Positions 34,475 through 44,666 of a stretch of 64,000 bases of DNA are shown here, one piece after another (position 1 is the stretch's first letter; each line of letters starts with the position of its first letter). The stretch lies in the NCBI RefSeq assembly GCF_001642475.1, contig NW_019174039.1, forward strand, positions 42,200-106,199. The letters are read 5' to 3'. The translations under genes and the position numbers were made by a program. The DNA is from Fonsecaea monophora. Lineage: Eukaryota > Ascomycota > Eurotiomycetes > Chaetothyriales > Herpotrichiellaceae. The notes beneath the pieces were generated by a model. That model had not been told where the DNA came from. It ran no database searches and saw only the letters and a program-made list of their open reading frames with translations.

Positions 34475-36444
34475 ATGGCTACTCTAGGTAGTGTTCAGGC
34501 GATGCTTCCAACATCAATCTCAGGAGCGGCCTTGGTGGCATTGTGCATTTGGATCATCTATCGGATTTCTCGAATAGGGGCACGAGACAAAAGACTGCCG
34601 CCAGGCCCACCCACTGTTCCTATCCTTGGAAATCTGCACCTGGTTCCGCGGACTGGCATGGGACTCAAGTATGTTCAATCAGACAAGCAGCTCCGTGACG
34701 AGTGAAAAAAGGACGCAAGCTAACTAGATATCTTGCCAGGCTGAAGGAATGGGGAGAAACCTATGGCGGGATCTATTCTCTCAAATTCGGCAGCGGTACC
34801 GTGATAGTACTGTTCGATCGAAAGGCGGTCCATCATCTCCTGGACAAGAAGGGAGTCTTGTACTCTGAGCGACCACAGAGCTATGTCCCGTCCCTCGTCA
34901 CGGGCGGGGATAGCTTTGCGTTCATGAACAGCACCCCTCTGTGGAGAGCAGAACGGAAAGTGGCAGTTCACAATTTGTCGGTCAGTATCTAACCCGTAAC
35001 GCTGGTGAGAAACGGGACTCTGGCTGATGATGATATGTGTTTAGCCCAAGATGCTCGAGGAGAAAGTCGGCCATATCCAAGATGCAGAGTACGTCCTTGT
35101 GCTGCAAAGCAGGTCTCGTCTAATTGTATCTAGGTCTGTTGTGCTCCTGGCCAACATGCTCGATCGCCCAGAAGGGTATTACACTCACATCAAACGTACA
35201 ACGTCTTCGGTTGCCAGCGCCGTGGTTTGGGGACATCGTGGTCCTACTATGGAAAATTTCTGGGCCCGCGTAAGATAAGACCGATTCTTTCCCAAGATTG
35301 CAGGCTAACACGAAACGATGCAGGCCGTGTACGACGCCATGGACAACTACTCGGCGTCTCTGGAGCCTGGTGCCAATCCGCCGGTCGACGAGTTCCCATT
35401 TTTGAAATACATACCTGAGAGATTCGCCAAGTGGAAGAGACGCGCCCTCGGGTCTTACAAATGTATGGACGACACTTGGGCAGAGGCCCGACGGAGGGTC
35501 AACATGAGGCGAGAAAAGGGCATCAAGAGAGACTCTATCATAGACTCGATCCTGGACGGCGACAAACACAGTGACCTGGATGTCACCGACAAACAACTCA
35601 ACCACTTCTTGGGAGTCATTGTCGAGGGAGGAGCCGACACGACAGCATCGGCGACCCTGACCTCGATCATGTATCTGGCCCTTTACCCGGAGTTTCAGGA
35701 GAAAGCCCGCAAACAGCTGGACGCCGTGTGCGGAACGACCAGGTAAAGTGAACCACAAGAAGAGTACATGGGCAGCAGCTTTCTAACCGTGCCAAAACAC
35801 AGACTTCCTTCGATCAACGATTTCGAAGCTATCCCTTACATCAATTGCCTGATCAAAGAAGCGTTGAGGATACATCCCGTGTAAGTGAGAGTTCCATCTT
35901 GTTTTACAATATCCACCCTCTAACAGTGAGCCCCTACAGTCTTCCACTCGGCGTACCACACCGGGTGAACCAAGACGACTGGTTCGAGGGAATGCTGATC
36001 CCGAAGGATTCCACCGTCATCCTCCCCACGTGGGCATTACACTTGAGTGAGCGTCAAGGGTACAAGGACCCGGAAAAGTACAACCCGGACAGATTCCTGG
36101 AATATCCCCGAATGGCAGACAGCTACGCTGGGAGCCCGGACTGGCAGCGCCGTGATCACTACGCTTACGGCGCCGGCCGACGCATCTGTCCCGGCATCCA
36201 CCTGGCCGAGCGGACGCAGTGGCGGCTGAACGCGAGGCTCCTATGGGCCTTTGAGATCCATCGCAAGATAGATCCGCAAACAGGGAAGCCCATGCCCATC
36301 GACGTCAACAACTACCACGAGGGCATCTCTCACACGCCCGCCGAATTTCCCGTCGTGTTCAAACCGAGAAGTCAGGCGCATATTGATCTGATCAGACAGG
36401 AAATGGCCAGTGCCGCCAACTTCTTGAAAGCATGGGATGATTGA
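34475..36444 (+). CDS. Cytochrome P450 monooxygenase (second of a paralogous pair)
   Basis: Membrane-anchored P450 of 538 residues. Seven exons: 34475-34668, 34740-34980, 35045-35088, 35134-35269, 35324-35742, 35803-35880 and 35940-36444. An N-terminal anchor helix (ALVALCIWIIYRI) precedes the hinge [15 protein letters not shown]. The I-helix has GGADTT, ExxR is Glu364-Arg367, and the haem loop is YGAGRRICPG with ligand Cys454. It shares with the P450 at 25.8 kb the N-terminal hinge, the GIHLAER segment after the haem loop and several intron positions and phases (after the hinge, after QDAE/QEAE, before the A(V/I)-start exon, and after the ExxR helix), so the two arose by duplication. Substrate ranges may now differ: the region before the I-helix is much changed. 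Confidence 0.87.
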
Positions 36445-37285
36445 GAAATTGAAACTGTTTTGTTCGGTGAAGGACAGGTCCTGCAGTAGCTCAAAAGGGG
36501 GGCTGGGGGGGGAGTGGTGTTAGTTTTTGTCATCAACGGGGTGATAAGTGACAAAGTGACTTCCAGAGAAGAGAGCATTGTAGAGAGATATATCTACTCA
36601 GCCAGAATACTTTTACAACTACTCTGGCCTCAGGCCTGCTGGGGAGTGAGATTTGTAAAGCTGACCAAACTACATGAGCTTTTACTGCATCTCGCCAAAG
36701 TCTACGTAGGCAAGGAGTTGTCTATCAGATTGTAGATACTAATTCTACGGCTACGGCGCCCCGAAAAGAGGTAGACATGAGCCCTCCAACCACCCCCCCT
36801 TCACCCCCTTCCGGGGGAACCACTTCTGGCCCCCGCCTCTCAGTCACGATTGATGTCTCGTTCAGAACCACGGCCCGGTTTAACCCCAGAGTTTTTGGGG
36901 TACTTTGATAGTTCAGGAGCCTTGGACTGTCTGCCAACATGGAGTCTCACTAGCCTGTTGTTCGGTGTCTTCCAATGGGCGGATATGTACTCACGACGGG
37001 ACCAGTTCACCGAAGTCGGTCCGGACTGCCCGGCCGGTGCATATCGGGGAGCAGCCCCAGTCTTGAGTCTTGAGAGTGAAGTCAAACGAGGATAGATCGA
37101 GACTTTGCTATTCTTCCAAACCAAGTATTTACTCCTTGTGACGGATTCCGATCAGTGTCTCGCAGTCCAGATCCGTACAACCATTGAGGGTGATACCTCC
37201 AAGAAATTTTCTGATTAATCTCCCCAAGAGTTGGTTCGTTCGACAAACGACTAAGCTAGAAAATACTGCGGAAGTGGCACTAGCC
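36445..37285. promoter_or_regulatory. Intergenic region with SDR promoter and CGG-N8-CGG element
   Basis: 840 bases between P450 stop and SDR start. Minus-strand CGG-ACCGACTT-CGG occupies 37010-37023, 263 bases before the SDR start; it overlaps the palindrome GTCCGGAC (37019-37026). No other coding potential that I can support is present. Confidence 0.4.
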
Positions 37286-38168
37286 ATGAGCTTGTCAGGG
37301 TAAGAGTCTAGCCGGCCACAGTGATGACTTTTTCGCATTCTCTTCCTCGTCCCTGGTTTTTTCGCGACTGACTGACTTGGATGACCATAGTGTTGCTTTG
37401 GTTACGGGCGCGGGTGGTGCTATCGGGAGGGCCGTAGTACTTGGATATGCTCGACACGGAGTCACGAGGATTGCTGGACTGGATCTTGACAGTAATTGTC
37501 TCCAAGAGACTGCATCGACACTCGCATCTTCCCATCCGGGAGTGCAATTTCTTCCGATCGTGGCAGACCTGGCGTCCGAGGAACAAGTGGCCGAGGCCAT
37601 TGCGCGAGTGGTCGCCGAATACGGTGCCATACACTACGCCGCAAACAATGCCGGGATTGGGCGGCCGTACGGACTCACCCACGAGACCGACACGGCCGAC
37701 TTTGATCGAGTCATGAGTGTGAACGTCAAAGGTGTTTTCCTGTGCGAGAAGTACGAACTACAACAGATGGTGAAGCAGGACGCGCGACCAGTGAATCCTT
37801 TGGTCCCGTCTGCCTTGGAACGCGGCTCAATCGTCAACACGGCATCGACATTGGGCCTCCGGGCAATGCCCTCGCTGAGTGCATACAACACGTCCAAACA
37901 CGCTGTCTTGGGTTTGACGAGGACAGATGCCGTCGACTACGCGCAACGAGGAATTCGTGTCAACGCGGTATGCCCGGGGTTCGTCGACACGCCTCTACTG
38001 CTCGACTCGACCAAGCGAGCCCTGGCGAGCACGATCGCAAGGATCCCACAAGCACGCTTGGCCAGTCCGGACGAGGTGGCCGATACTATATGTTTCCTGA
38101 GTGGTGGGACCGCTTCTCACATCAACGGAGTTGCTTTACCAGTTGATGGAGGCTTTACAGTCACTTAG
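37286..38168 (+). CDS. Short-chain dehydrogenase/reductase (SDR) with 14-base first exon
   Basis: NAD(P)-dependent oxidoreductase of 263 residues. The long open frame after 37391 lacks an ATG before the cofactor site. A 14-base exon 37286-37299 (ATGAGCTTGTCAGG) joined by a GTAAGA..CATAG intron (37300-37390) gives MSLSGVALVTGAGGAIGR, exactly the expected SDR N-terminus. The remaining motifs are NNAG (AANNAGIG), Ser in NTASTLG, YNTSK, CPGFVDTP and the C-terminal VDGGFTVT. An acidic residue after beta-2 (GLDLDS) suggests NAD. It follows the second P450 and precedes the compact regulator. Confidence 0.87.
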
Positions 38169-38815
38169 GGAGCCCCGCCGAGCGATTCTGAGGCTAATCA
38201 TGTAACGGGACAAACACCGAGGAGAGGAGTAAGAAGTGATAAAAATAGATGGGTCAATCAAAGCGTCATGTGTTTGGTCTTTTGCTCGGCCATCGAACGC
38301 CTAGCCGTAGACCATGGTAGACAAAGTAAACACGAAAGGTCTGAACTGAACGAGGGCAGAAATGTTGCATGAAATTGCTCTATCTTGTGTTAATCATGAA
38401 TGACCGAGAGTGAAATGCCACCAAAGCCATTGAAACACTCCTGGCAGGAAGGCTTGGCCTCGCAGCCTTGTCCTCCCCGGCCAATAAGGTGACTAAATTT
38501 TCGTATCTTAACAAGCATGGAGGACTACTTTCTAAGACTACTATAGCTCCACCACAGCCCCAAGGAATGGCTGTGTTGACACAACGGCGATGATCCGGGT
38601 AACGGTACAAGACCATGTGAGCTCATACACTACTCAGGAAGAGGCGACGAGGGTCAAGTCGAACGGGAAGCATTGTGGTATATGGAGACTACCAAGTGCC
38701 AAGCAGTGCTGTGGCACAGCAGAGTCATCGCATGATATACATGGCTCTCTCTGCTGTTCATTGGTTTGCATATTGTTGGTTCCTCGACCTAATACGGGAG
38801 CCGCGATAGGCCTTC
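38169..38815. other. Convergent 3' intergenic between SDR and regulator
   Basis: 650 bases, both 3' ends. A short minus-strand ORF near 38380-38616 has no domain. Nothing else is seen. Confidence 0.6.
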
Positions 38816-39922
38816 TCAGAGCACACCCAGCACCCTGTCGACAGGGGCCTTGCCATGGTGCGCCATCAGCAATAGCCTTTGGAAATTATCGGCTCCTGGG
38901 TCAAACGGAGCTCTGGCAAAACTAGATGCAAATTCGCGAAATGAAACCAAGTCCGTTGCTCCGTGGTTCCCAGAGCCGACTTTATCGTTACCGATATCCA
39001 AGAGCGCCTCCCATTCCCCTTCGGACCCAGCAGTCCACATACCAGGGCGAACGTTGAATGGCAGTGCTTGAATGAAGAGCTCGTGATAGCAATATCCTCG
39101 GGTCCAACCGTTATACACGCCTTGTATGAGACAGCTCATCAGTATTGCTCGTCGCAGGCTTTCTGCCAAGATCCAGGCTTCCCATCGAGAAAGGTTCGAC
39201 GGCATCATACGGGGCGCCTCATTGACCAACCTTACCGCCAACCTTCTTGTATGGCCAAGAAGCTTTTCCTTGTGGCGAGGTATGCTCTGGTCACCGGAGA
39301 AAAGCAGCCGCATTATGTGTCCGAGGAGGATTTGAAAGGCTTGTAAGATCTCGGATAGCGGTTCGCGAGAATCGTGCAGTGCGCATAGCAGGTCGCTAAG
39401 CCTAGTACACTGAGTTATATCACTGCAAGTAGTCTTTCGACTTTCAACGTCGAAGTCTGGCCCGAGAAGCGCTGGCCGAGGCCGAGGCTTCCTTTGGGGA
39501 TGTATGTATGGCGCCGACTGGCTCAAGGCCACCAAATCCGCCATATCCACCAATTCACGGGCCAAATATTCGACGGTGGGGAAGTCGGCAGAGATAGGAA
39601 CTCTCCAGACGACAGGGCATTGAGTGGTTGGGTTCCTGTAACATTCGAGAGCAACCCTTTTAGGATCCATATGCAAAGATGAAACGTAATGCAGGAATTT
39701 GGAGTTGACCGAGAGGTCGCCATCGTCATCGGCGATTGGTCCGGTGAGGTTGGTACTGGGTCTTGAGGTGCTGGTTCTTGAAGTACCGCCGATCAAGGGT
39801 TCGAGGTCGTAGACACAGTCGATCTGCCGGGTCCGGCACCGGGAACATTGAGGCAGTTGTACGATGCATCGCCGTTTGGCCGCAGTGCAGGCTCGACAGG
39901 CTTTGCGTAGAGACCTGGTCAT
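38816..39922 (-). CDS. Compact Zn2Cys6 transcription factor, likely pathway regulator
   Basis: Nuclear regulator of 368 residues in one exon. The zinc cluster is at the extreme N-terminus: Cys9, 12, 19, 26, 29 and 36 with basic KRR (residues 16-18). A Ser/Thr-rich linker follows, then an alpha-helical region with EILQAFQILLGHIMRLLF and WEAWILAESLRRAILMSCL, reminiscent of small cluster-specific regulators of the AflR size class. The frame is open 76 codons further upstream, but that part is not family-like, so I start at the Met seven residues before the first cluster helix. It sits at the right edge of the promoter-element region (20.4-37 kb), which makes it the best candidate for binding CGG-N8-CGG. 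Confidence 0.82.
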   Translation of the reverse strand: MTRSLRKACRACTAAKRRCIVQLPQCSRCRTRQIDCVYDLEPLIGGTSRTSTSRPSTNLTGPIADDDGDLSVNSKFLHYVSSLHMDPKRVALECYRNPTTQCPVVWRVPISADFPTVEYLARELVDMADLVALSQSAPYIHPQRKPRPRPALLGPDFDVESRKTTCSDITQCTRLSDLLCALHDSREPLSEILQAFQILLGHIMRLLFSGDQSIPRHKEKLLGHTRRLAVRLVNEAPRMMPSNLSRWEAWILAESLRRAILMSCLIQGVYNGWTRGYCYHELFIQALPFNVRPGMWTAGSEGEWEALLDIGNDKVGSGNHGATDLVSFREFASSFARAPFDPGADNFQRLLLMAHHGKAPVDRVLGVL

Positions 39923-40491
39923 CGAGGAGGAGGCGCAGCAGACGGTAGCGTTTTCACAAAGGAATGTTTGGTGGATTGCTAATCTTGAGAAGGATGAGGA
40001 ATAGATCCCACCGAAGAAGCGTATGTTGTGGCGGGGATCCCCATTCTTATGCCAACCGCATGCACGTGACCCGCCCTGGAACATCCTCGGCACCTTGTCT
40101 TGCGTCCCGCATCCCTTTAACCCAGTCGAGTTTAGTTCCCACCACATCATGTTCTGTACTGTAATGAATACAAACCCGACATTGAAGTATCACGGTCCAA
40201 ACATGCTCTGCTATAAGAAGCCGACAGCGACAGTTCTGGTCACCATCGCAGGCAACCACATACAATCTTACAGCTGTGTCTTTGTAACGGCCCAGTCGGG
40301 CACTTCTGATGCTCTCTCCACCTGTCGTTGACCGCAAATGGTTTGGTTCCCCCTCTTGGACACTTGCAATCTCTCAACTGGTGCTCATCAAGACCCAGCT
40401 TCGAGGCTGTTGCGGACTCAATGTCTCAAGACTTATCTCCGCTAACACCACCGTCAACCCGGGTGAGGGCGTGGAAGTGATTTAATGCTGG

Positions 40492-40499
40492 TATAAAAG
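40492..40499 (+). promoter_or_regulatory. TATA box before the drug-type MFS gene
   Basis: TATAAAAG, the clearest TATA box in the window. It lies 32 bases before one ATG (40524) and 81 before the ATG that opens the transporter frame (40573). Transcription starting about 30 bases downstream would begin at or after the first ATG, favouring 40573. Confidence 0.6.
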
Positions 40500-40572
40500 G
40501 GGGACTCAGTCACTTGGGCCAAAATGGCTTCTGTCCAGCTTCACCGTCACCAGCAAGCCGACACGGACTCGA

Positions 40573-42318
40573 ATGATGGCTCAAATGATCCGAAACTCTG
40601 CCTTGAGCGCATTGATCCGCATATGTCTTCACGGACATTACTGGCCTCATCATCCCGGCGATCTTGAAAAGGCTGGAAGCAGCTCGGTCAGGGCGACGGG
40701 CCAGGCTGATGAGAACGAGAAATCGGTGCACCTTGTTGGTTGGGACGGCCCGGACGACGTCGAAAATCCACTCAACTTCTCCGGCGTGAAGAAGGGTGTG
40801 ATCACGGCACTGACTTGTGTCTACACATGGGCAATCTATGTCGGCTCTTCGATCTACACATCCAGTCAGCCTGGCATCGAGCATCACTTTGGCGTGGACA
40901 ATTTCCAATCGTCCTTCGGTCTCGCCATCTACGTCCTGGCATACGGTCTGGGGGGTCTCTTGTTCTCGCCGCTCTCCGAGGTGCCATCGATCGGACGCAA
41001 TCCCCCTTATGCCATCTCCGGGGCCCTCTTTGTCGTCTTGTGCGTCCCAACGTCGCTTGTTGACAATTATGCGGGGCTCATGGTCCTCCGATTCCTGTTA
41101 GGCTTCATGGGATCCCCTTGCCTGGCCACCGCTGGGGCAACGCTTGGCGATATCTGGGGCCCGGCTCGATTCCCATACTTCATCGGGCTGTGGGCGTGCA
41201 CGACGGCCTTGGGACCAGCCTTGGGACCGATGTTGTCGTCCTTTGCTGTCGAGTCTCTGGGTTGGAGATTCTCCAGTTGGGAGCTCCTCATCATTTCGGG
41301 CTCCGTCTTCGTCGTCTTTGTCGCCTTGGTTCCGGAGACGGCGGCACCAACCATCCTGTATTACCGGGCGAAGCGACTCAGGGAGTTGACAGGGGATCAA
41401 AGTTACATGTCAGAGGAAGAGATCAAACAAGCCAAGCTCACGGCTGGTCAGCGGCTGTGGGGTTCAATCATCAAGCCTTGGGAAGTCAACGTCAAAGACC
41501 CGGCTCTGTTGTTCATGACCTTGTACATGGGTTTGATCTATGCAATTGTCTACTCTTTCTTCGAGGTACGCCACTTTGTGATCCGTCCCTTGCACTCCAG
41601 CTTTTCTACCATTACTACTAAATTCTGATCCTAACTCTGTTCAGTCACTGCCCCTTGTCTATCCGCCAATTTACGGGTTCTCGCCAACTTCCACGTCCCT
41701 CATCTGGCTAGCAGTCGTTCCTGCCGGGGCGATCGGCTTCCCACTCCACTGCTTCTGGCTGTCCAAACGTGTCGAACCCAAAATCCGGGACCAAACGTTC
41801 GGCGATCTGGAGAATTTTCTCGAAACCGGCGTCGCCGCCAGCCTTTTGATGCCAGCATCTTTGTTCATGTTTGGTGAGTTTGTTCGTTACTCTACTCTTC
41901 CCTGCCCAATGTTGTCGATCGAGACCATTGAGAGTAAAGATGCTAATGACAATTTCTCCTGTGTGAATGGGTGATACATGTAGCATGGACAGCTAGACCC
42001 TCTATCCACTGGATGGTTCCCACCGTTGCCATCTTCCTCTACATGGTCGCGCAGTATTTTCTGACCAACTCGGTCTTTTTGTACATTCCGGCCATCTATC
42101 CGCGCTATGCAGCGAGCATCTTTGCAGCCAACAGCGTGGCGAGGGCCCTTTTGGCGTTCGTCGCGGTGCTGGTGGGACGACCGATGTTCAAGGGTATTGG
42201 TATCGATGGGGGTGTGAGCTTGTTGGGAGGCCTTACAGCGGTTTGCGCTGCCCTGTTGGCGGGGCTGTATTGGAGCTGGGGGAAGAGATTGAGGGCGAGA
42301 AGTCGGTTTGCTGCTTGA
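40573..42318 (+). CDS. MFS multidrug-type transporter (DHA1-like)
   Basis: Proton-driven exporter of 518 residues at the plasma membrane. Three exons: 40573-41565, 41645-41873 and 41984-42318. After a variable N-terminus comes VGWDGPDDVENPLNFS, the hallmark pre-helix segment of fungal drug:H+ antiporters. Then SPLSEVPSIGRNPPY (motif A region), LRFLLGFMGSPCLATAGATL (helix 4), GPALGPMLSSF (motif C, helix 5) and WRFSSWELLI follow. The N-terminus is uncertain: another ATG at 40524 starts a 47-codon acidic frame that stops before joining the main one, which may be an upstream ORF or an unrecognised first exon. It is adjacent and divergent to the compact regulator, so it may be the efflux arm of the same system, although I find no CGG-N8-CGG element here. 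Confidence 0.85.
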
Positions 42319-44666
42319 TCAACTGCTACTGAACTATTGCCCTTGTGCCACTGCTGTCTACCCCTTGGGTGCCCCTGCACCTACCATGTGGGTTGCCAAG
42401 GCCATGATGCCTTGGCACTGCCTTGCCTTCACTAGGGCGAGAACCTCCTGTAGCGCTCTCCAGATATACCTGTTCATGCATTACAGAGATCTTTTTCTTT
42501 CGTCCTTCTCCTGTTCTTCACAGCCATCATAGCTACAGCATTCTAAGCCGGTGCAGTCTGTGTCGAGGAGATCAGCTGCACCGTGGGCCCAAACCCAGTC
42601 CAGCTACTCCTTGTCCAAGCTTCGTTGACTTGGCGATTCAGCCCTTGGATTGCGGCAGAAAATTCCAAATGTTACCGCTATTTCGTTAAATCCCAGAGTA
42701 GTCGCAACAGATATGCTCCAGGATAAATATGCCTATTTGGCCATCGACAAGCCGAGTTGACTGGTGCTTTTTTGCGAGTGGCTTGTTACAGATCAGGCTT
42801 CGTTTCTGAACGGAAAGTATGCCAGCGTCCGCTGGGACTTCGAGGAACCCTTACCAACGAAAGGATGAGATCATGAACAACAAAGATCTAACTATGGACT
42901 TGGTGGGAACACTTTGCACTAGAAAGGGGCTACCGCCTGAGCTGATAACCTGACATGGAATAAACAGGCATTCAAACCTGAACAGCCCTACAAACCTGAA
43001 GAGGTCATCTGGTCGGCGCAGACGACAAGCATCCACCATCAGGAATCGGATTAGGATTCATTCTCGACGACCTTCGGAATCTTGAACTACTGTCAACCCT
43101 TATGATACTACATTCATTCTCCTCTCAAACATACTTGGCAGAAGGCTGTGCTACTTCACTCACAATTGACAAGCCACTGATGGGCCAGAAAGCCGCAGAT
43201 CAAAGCAAAAGAAGCCCCCGTCCCAACGACAAGAGACTTTCAACTAAAATTCCCGCAGAGCCAGAACTCTCACCACACCACCACCGCATTCTCTCTCTGC
43301 TCATGACTCATAAATCGCCCAACAATTTCTGCCTAACCAACCGTCTTGACAAAGAGCCTCTCCCTCCAAACGAGATTGGATTTATTCGGGGCGGGTTGAG
43401 GCTGGAGGACTCAACAAACGATAGCGCCTGGCTCCCTGTTGTTGTTTGCTTCGGGTCTCTTGGGTGCCTATGCCCAACCGTTAATATGAATGCTTCATCC
43501 CAAGGGATGACCGAGACGTACCATTGGCACCGAGGGTGCTATTTGCACCAACCATTCAGAGAAAGGCATGGATCGGAGACCAAAAAAAGGTTCCAAAAAT
43601 TCCCGTCAGTCTTGAAAGACCGACGGAGTTTACAAGGGCTATAAAGAGCCCAGGGCCTTAGAAAATGTCTTGATTTCTTCATCGCTCCTTAGCTCTGAAG
43701 TCGTAACTTGCCTCCTTCAAGGCGTGAATTAACAACTCACACGATACAGAAGCCTTTGGGCACCCGAAGAATGATGGGCTCTTCAAGTGGGGTCTTGCCA
43801 CAATTTCTCACTTCGGGCTGCATCTCCAGAGTGTTGAAGGGAGGGATGGGTGCGAACGGTGACGACGCCGATTGCGAGGTGCGAGGACACAGCAACGAGC
43901 CATGTCGGGAAAGCAAGTCACAACTTCAGCTTCTTCTCGAGACATACCAGTACCAGCAGCAATCTTCTTGACAGCTGGCAGCGTGGTGTAACCGCTAGAC
44001 TGCACTGAGCCAGTCGTTGGCATCGGTTTGGAGGAAGAAGAGCACGACCCACATGGAATGAGAGGCTCGGGTGTCAGGAAGCAAAGTCCCAGCAAAGTCT
44101 GTTATGGAATGCTGCTAGACAGCAAGGGAGTGGTGCATAGCATAGAGAGTGTGGTGAGAGGTGAGAAGTAAAGAGACGAACGCAAGGACTAATATCTCGA
44201 CTTTGGACAGGCACAACAAGGCAGGAGGCACTCTGGTGTATTGGTAGGTACGTCTAACACCCATTCTCTGAGGAAGCCACTCTTACCACAGTCGTCCATC
44301 TACCCGACGTTCTATTGGGCGTTTCGTGGAATGAAGGAGCATCAGATACCCTGGAGCAGACCTTTTGCCACGATCAAACCTCAGAGAGCCGCTTCTCTGT
44401 CCATGCGTGTTCCATGTCTGGGGAAGCAGGGAGGCCCCGTGACGCCTCATGCATGCATCAGAGCGGCCTGCGTTGATCACAGCAAGCGGAAGGCAAGCTC
44501 TGTGTTCGACTGACTATTTCCTTCCAAAGTTCTGGGGCATGAAAAAGAAAGATGACCGGAACAGACGGCCAGGGCACTGGCGAAGATGGGAAGGAGAAGT
44601 GCTCTCCGTAAAAAGAATGGCTATTCCAATCTGCTTCAAATCTAGGCGTATGCTATGCGAACTTCC
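42319..44666. other. Gene-poor 2.3 kb stretch
   Basis: Between the transporter stop and the epimerase stop. The longest ORF (43102-43644, plus, 180 codons) has biased Ser/Pro/His content and no motif. A minus-strand frame near 43.8-44.1 kb contains a small Cys/Ser-rich segment followed by a good GTATGT donor, which could be part of a small gene, but I could not complete it. I call no gene. Confidence 0.45.

Noticed and set aside
4948..37026. Palindrome GTCCGGAC at 4948, 24405 and 37019 as a shared regulatory site
   Set aside because: Only three copies, one next to unrelated housekeeping genes. An 8-mer is expected about once per 64 kb. The 37019 copy overlaps the better-supported CGG-N8-CGG element.
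39923..40150. 76-codon upstream extension of the compact Zn2Cys6 factor
   Set aside because: In frame, but composition is unlike the family and the zinc cluster normally lies near the N-terminus; Met at 39922 is preferred.
43102..43644. 180-codon plus-strand ORF as a gene
   Set aside because: No recognisable domain, biased composition, no supporting intron or promoter features; consistent with chance.
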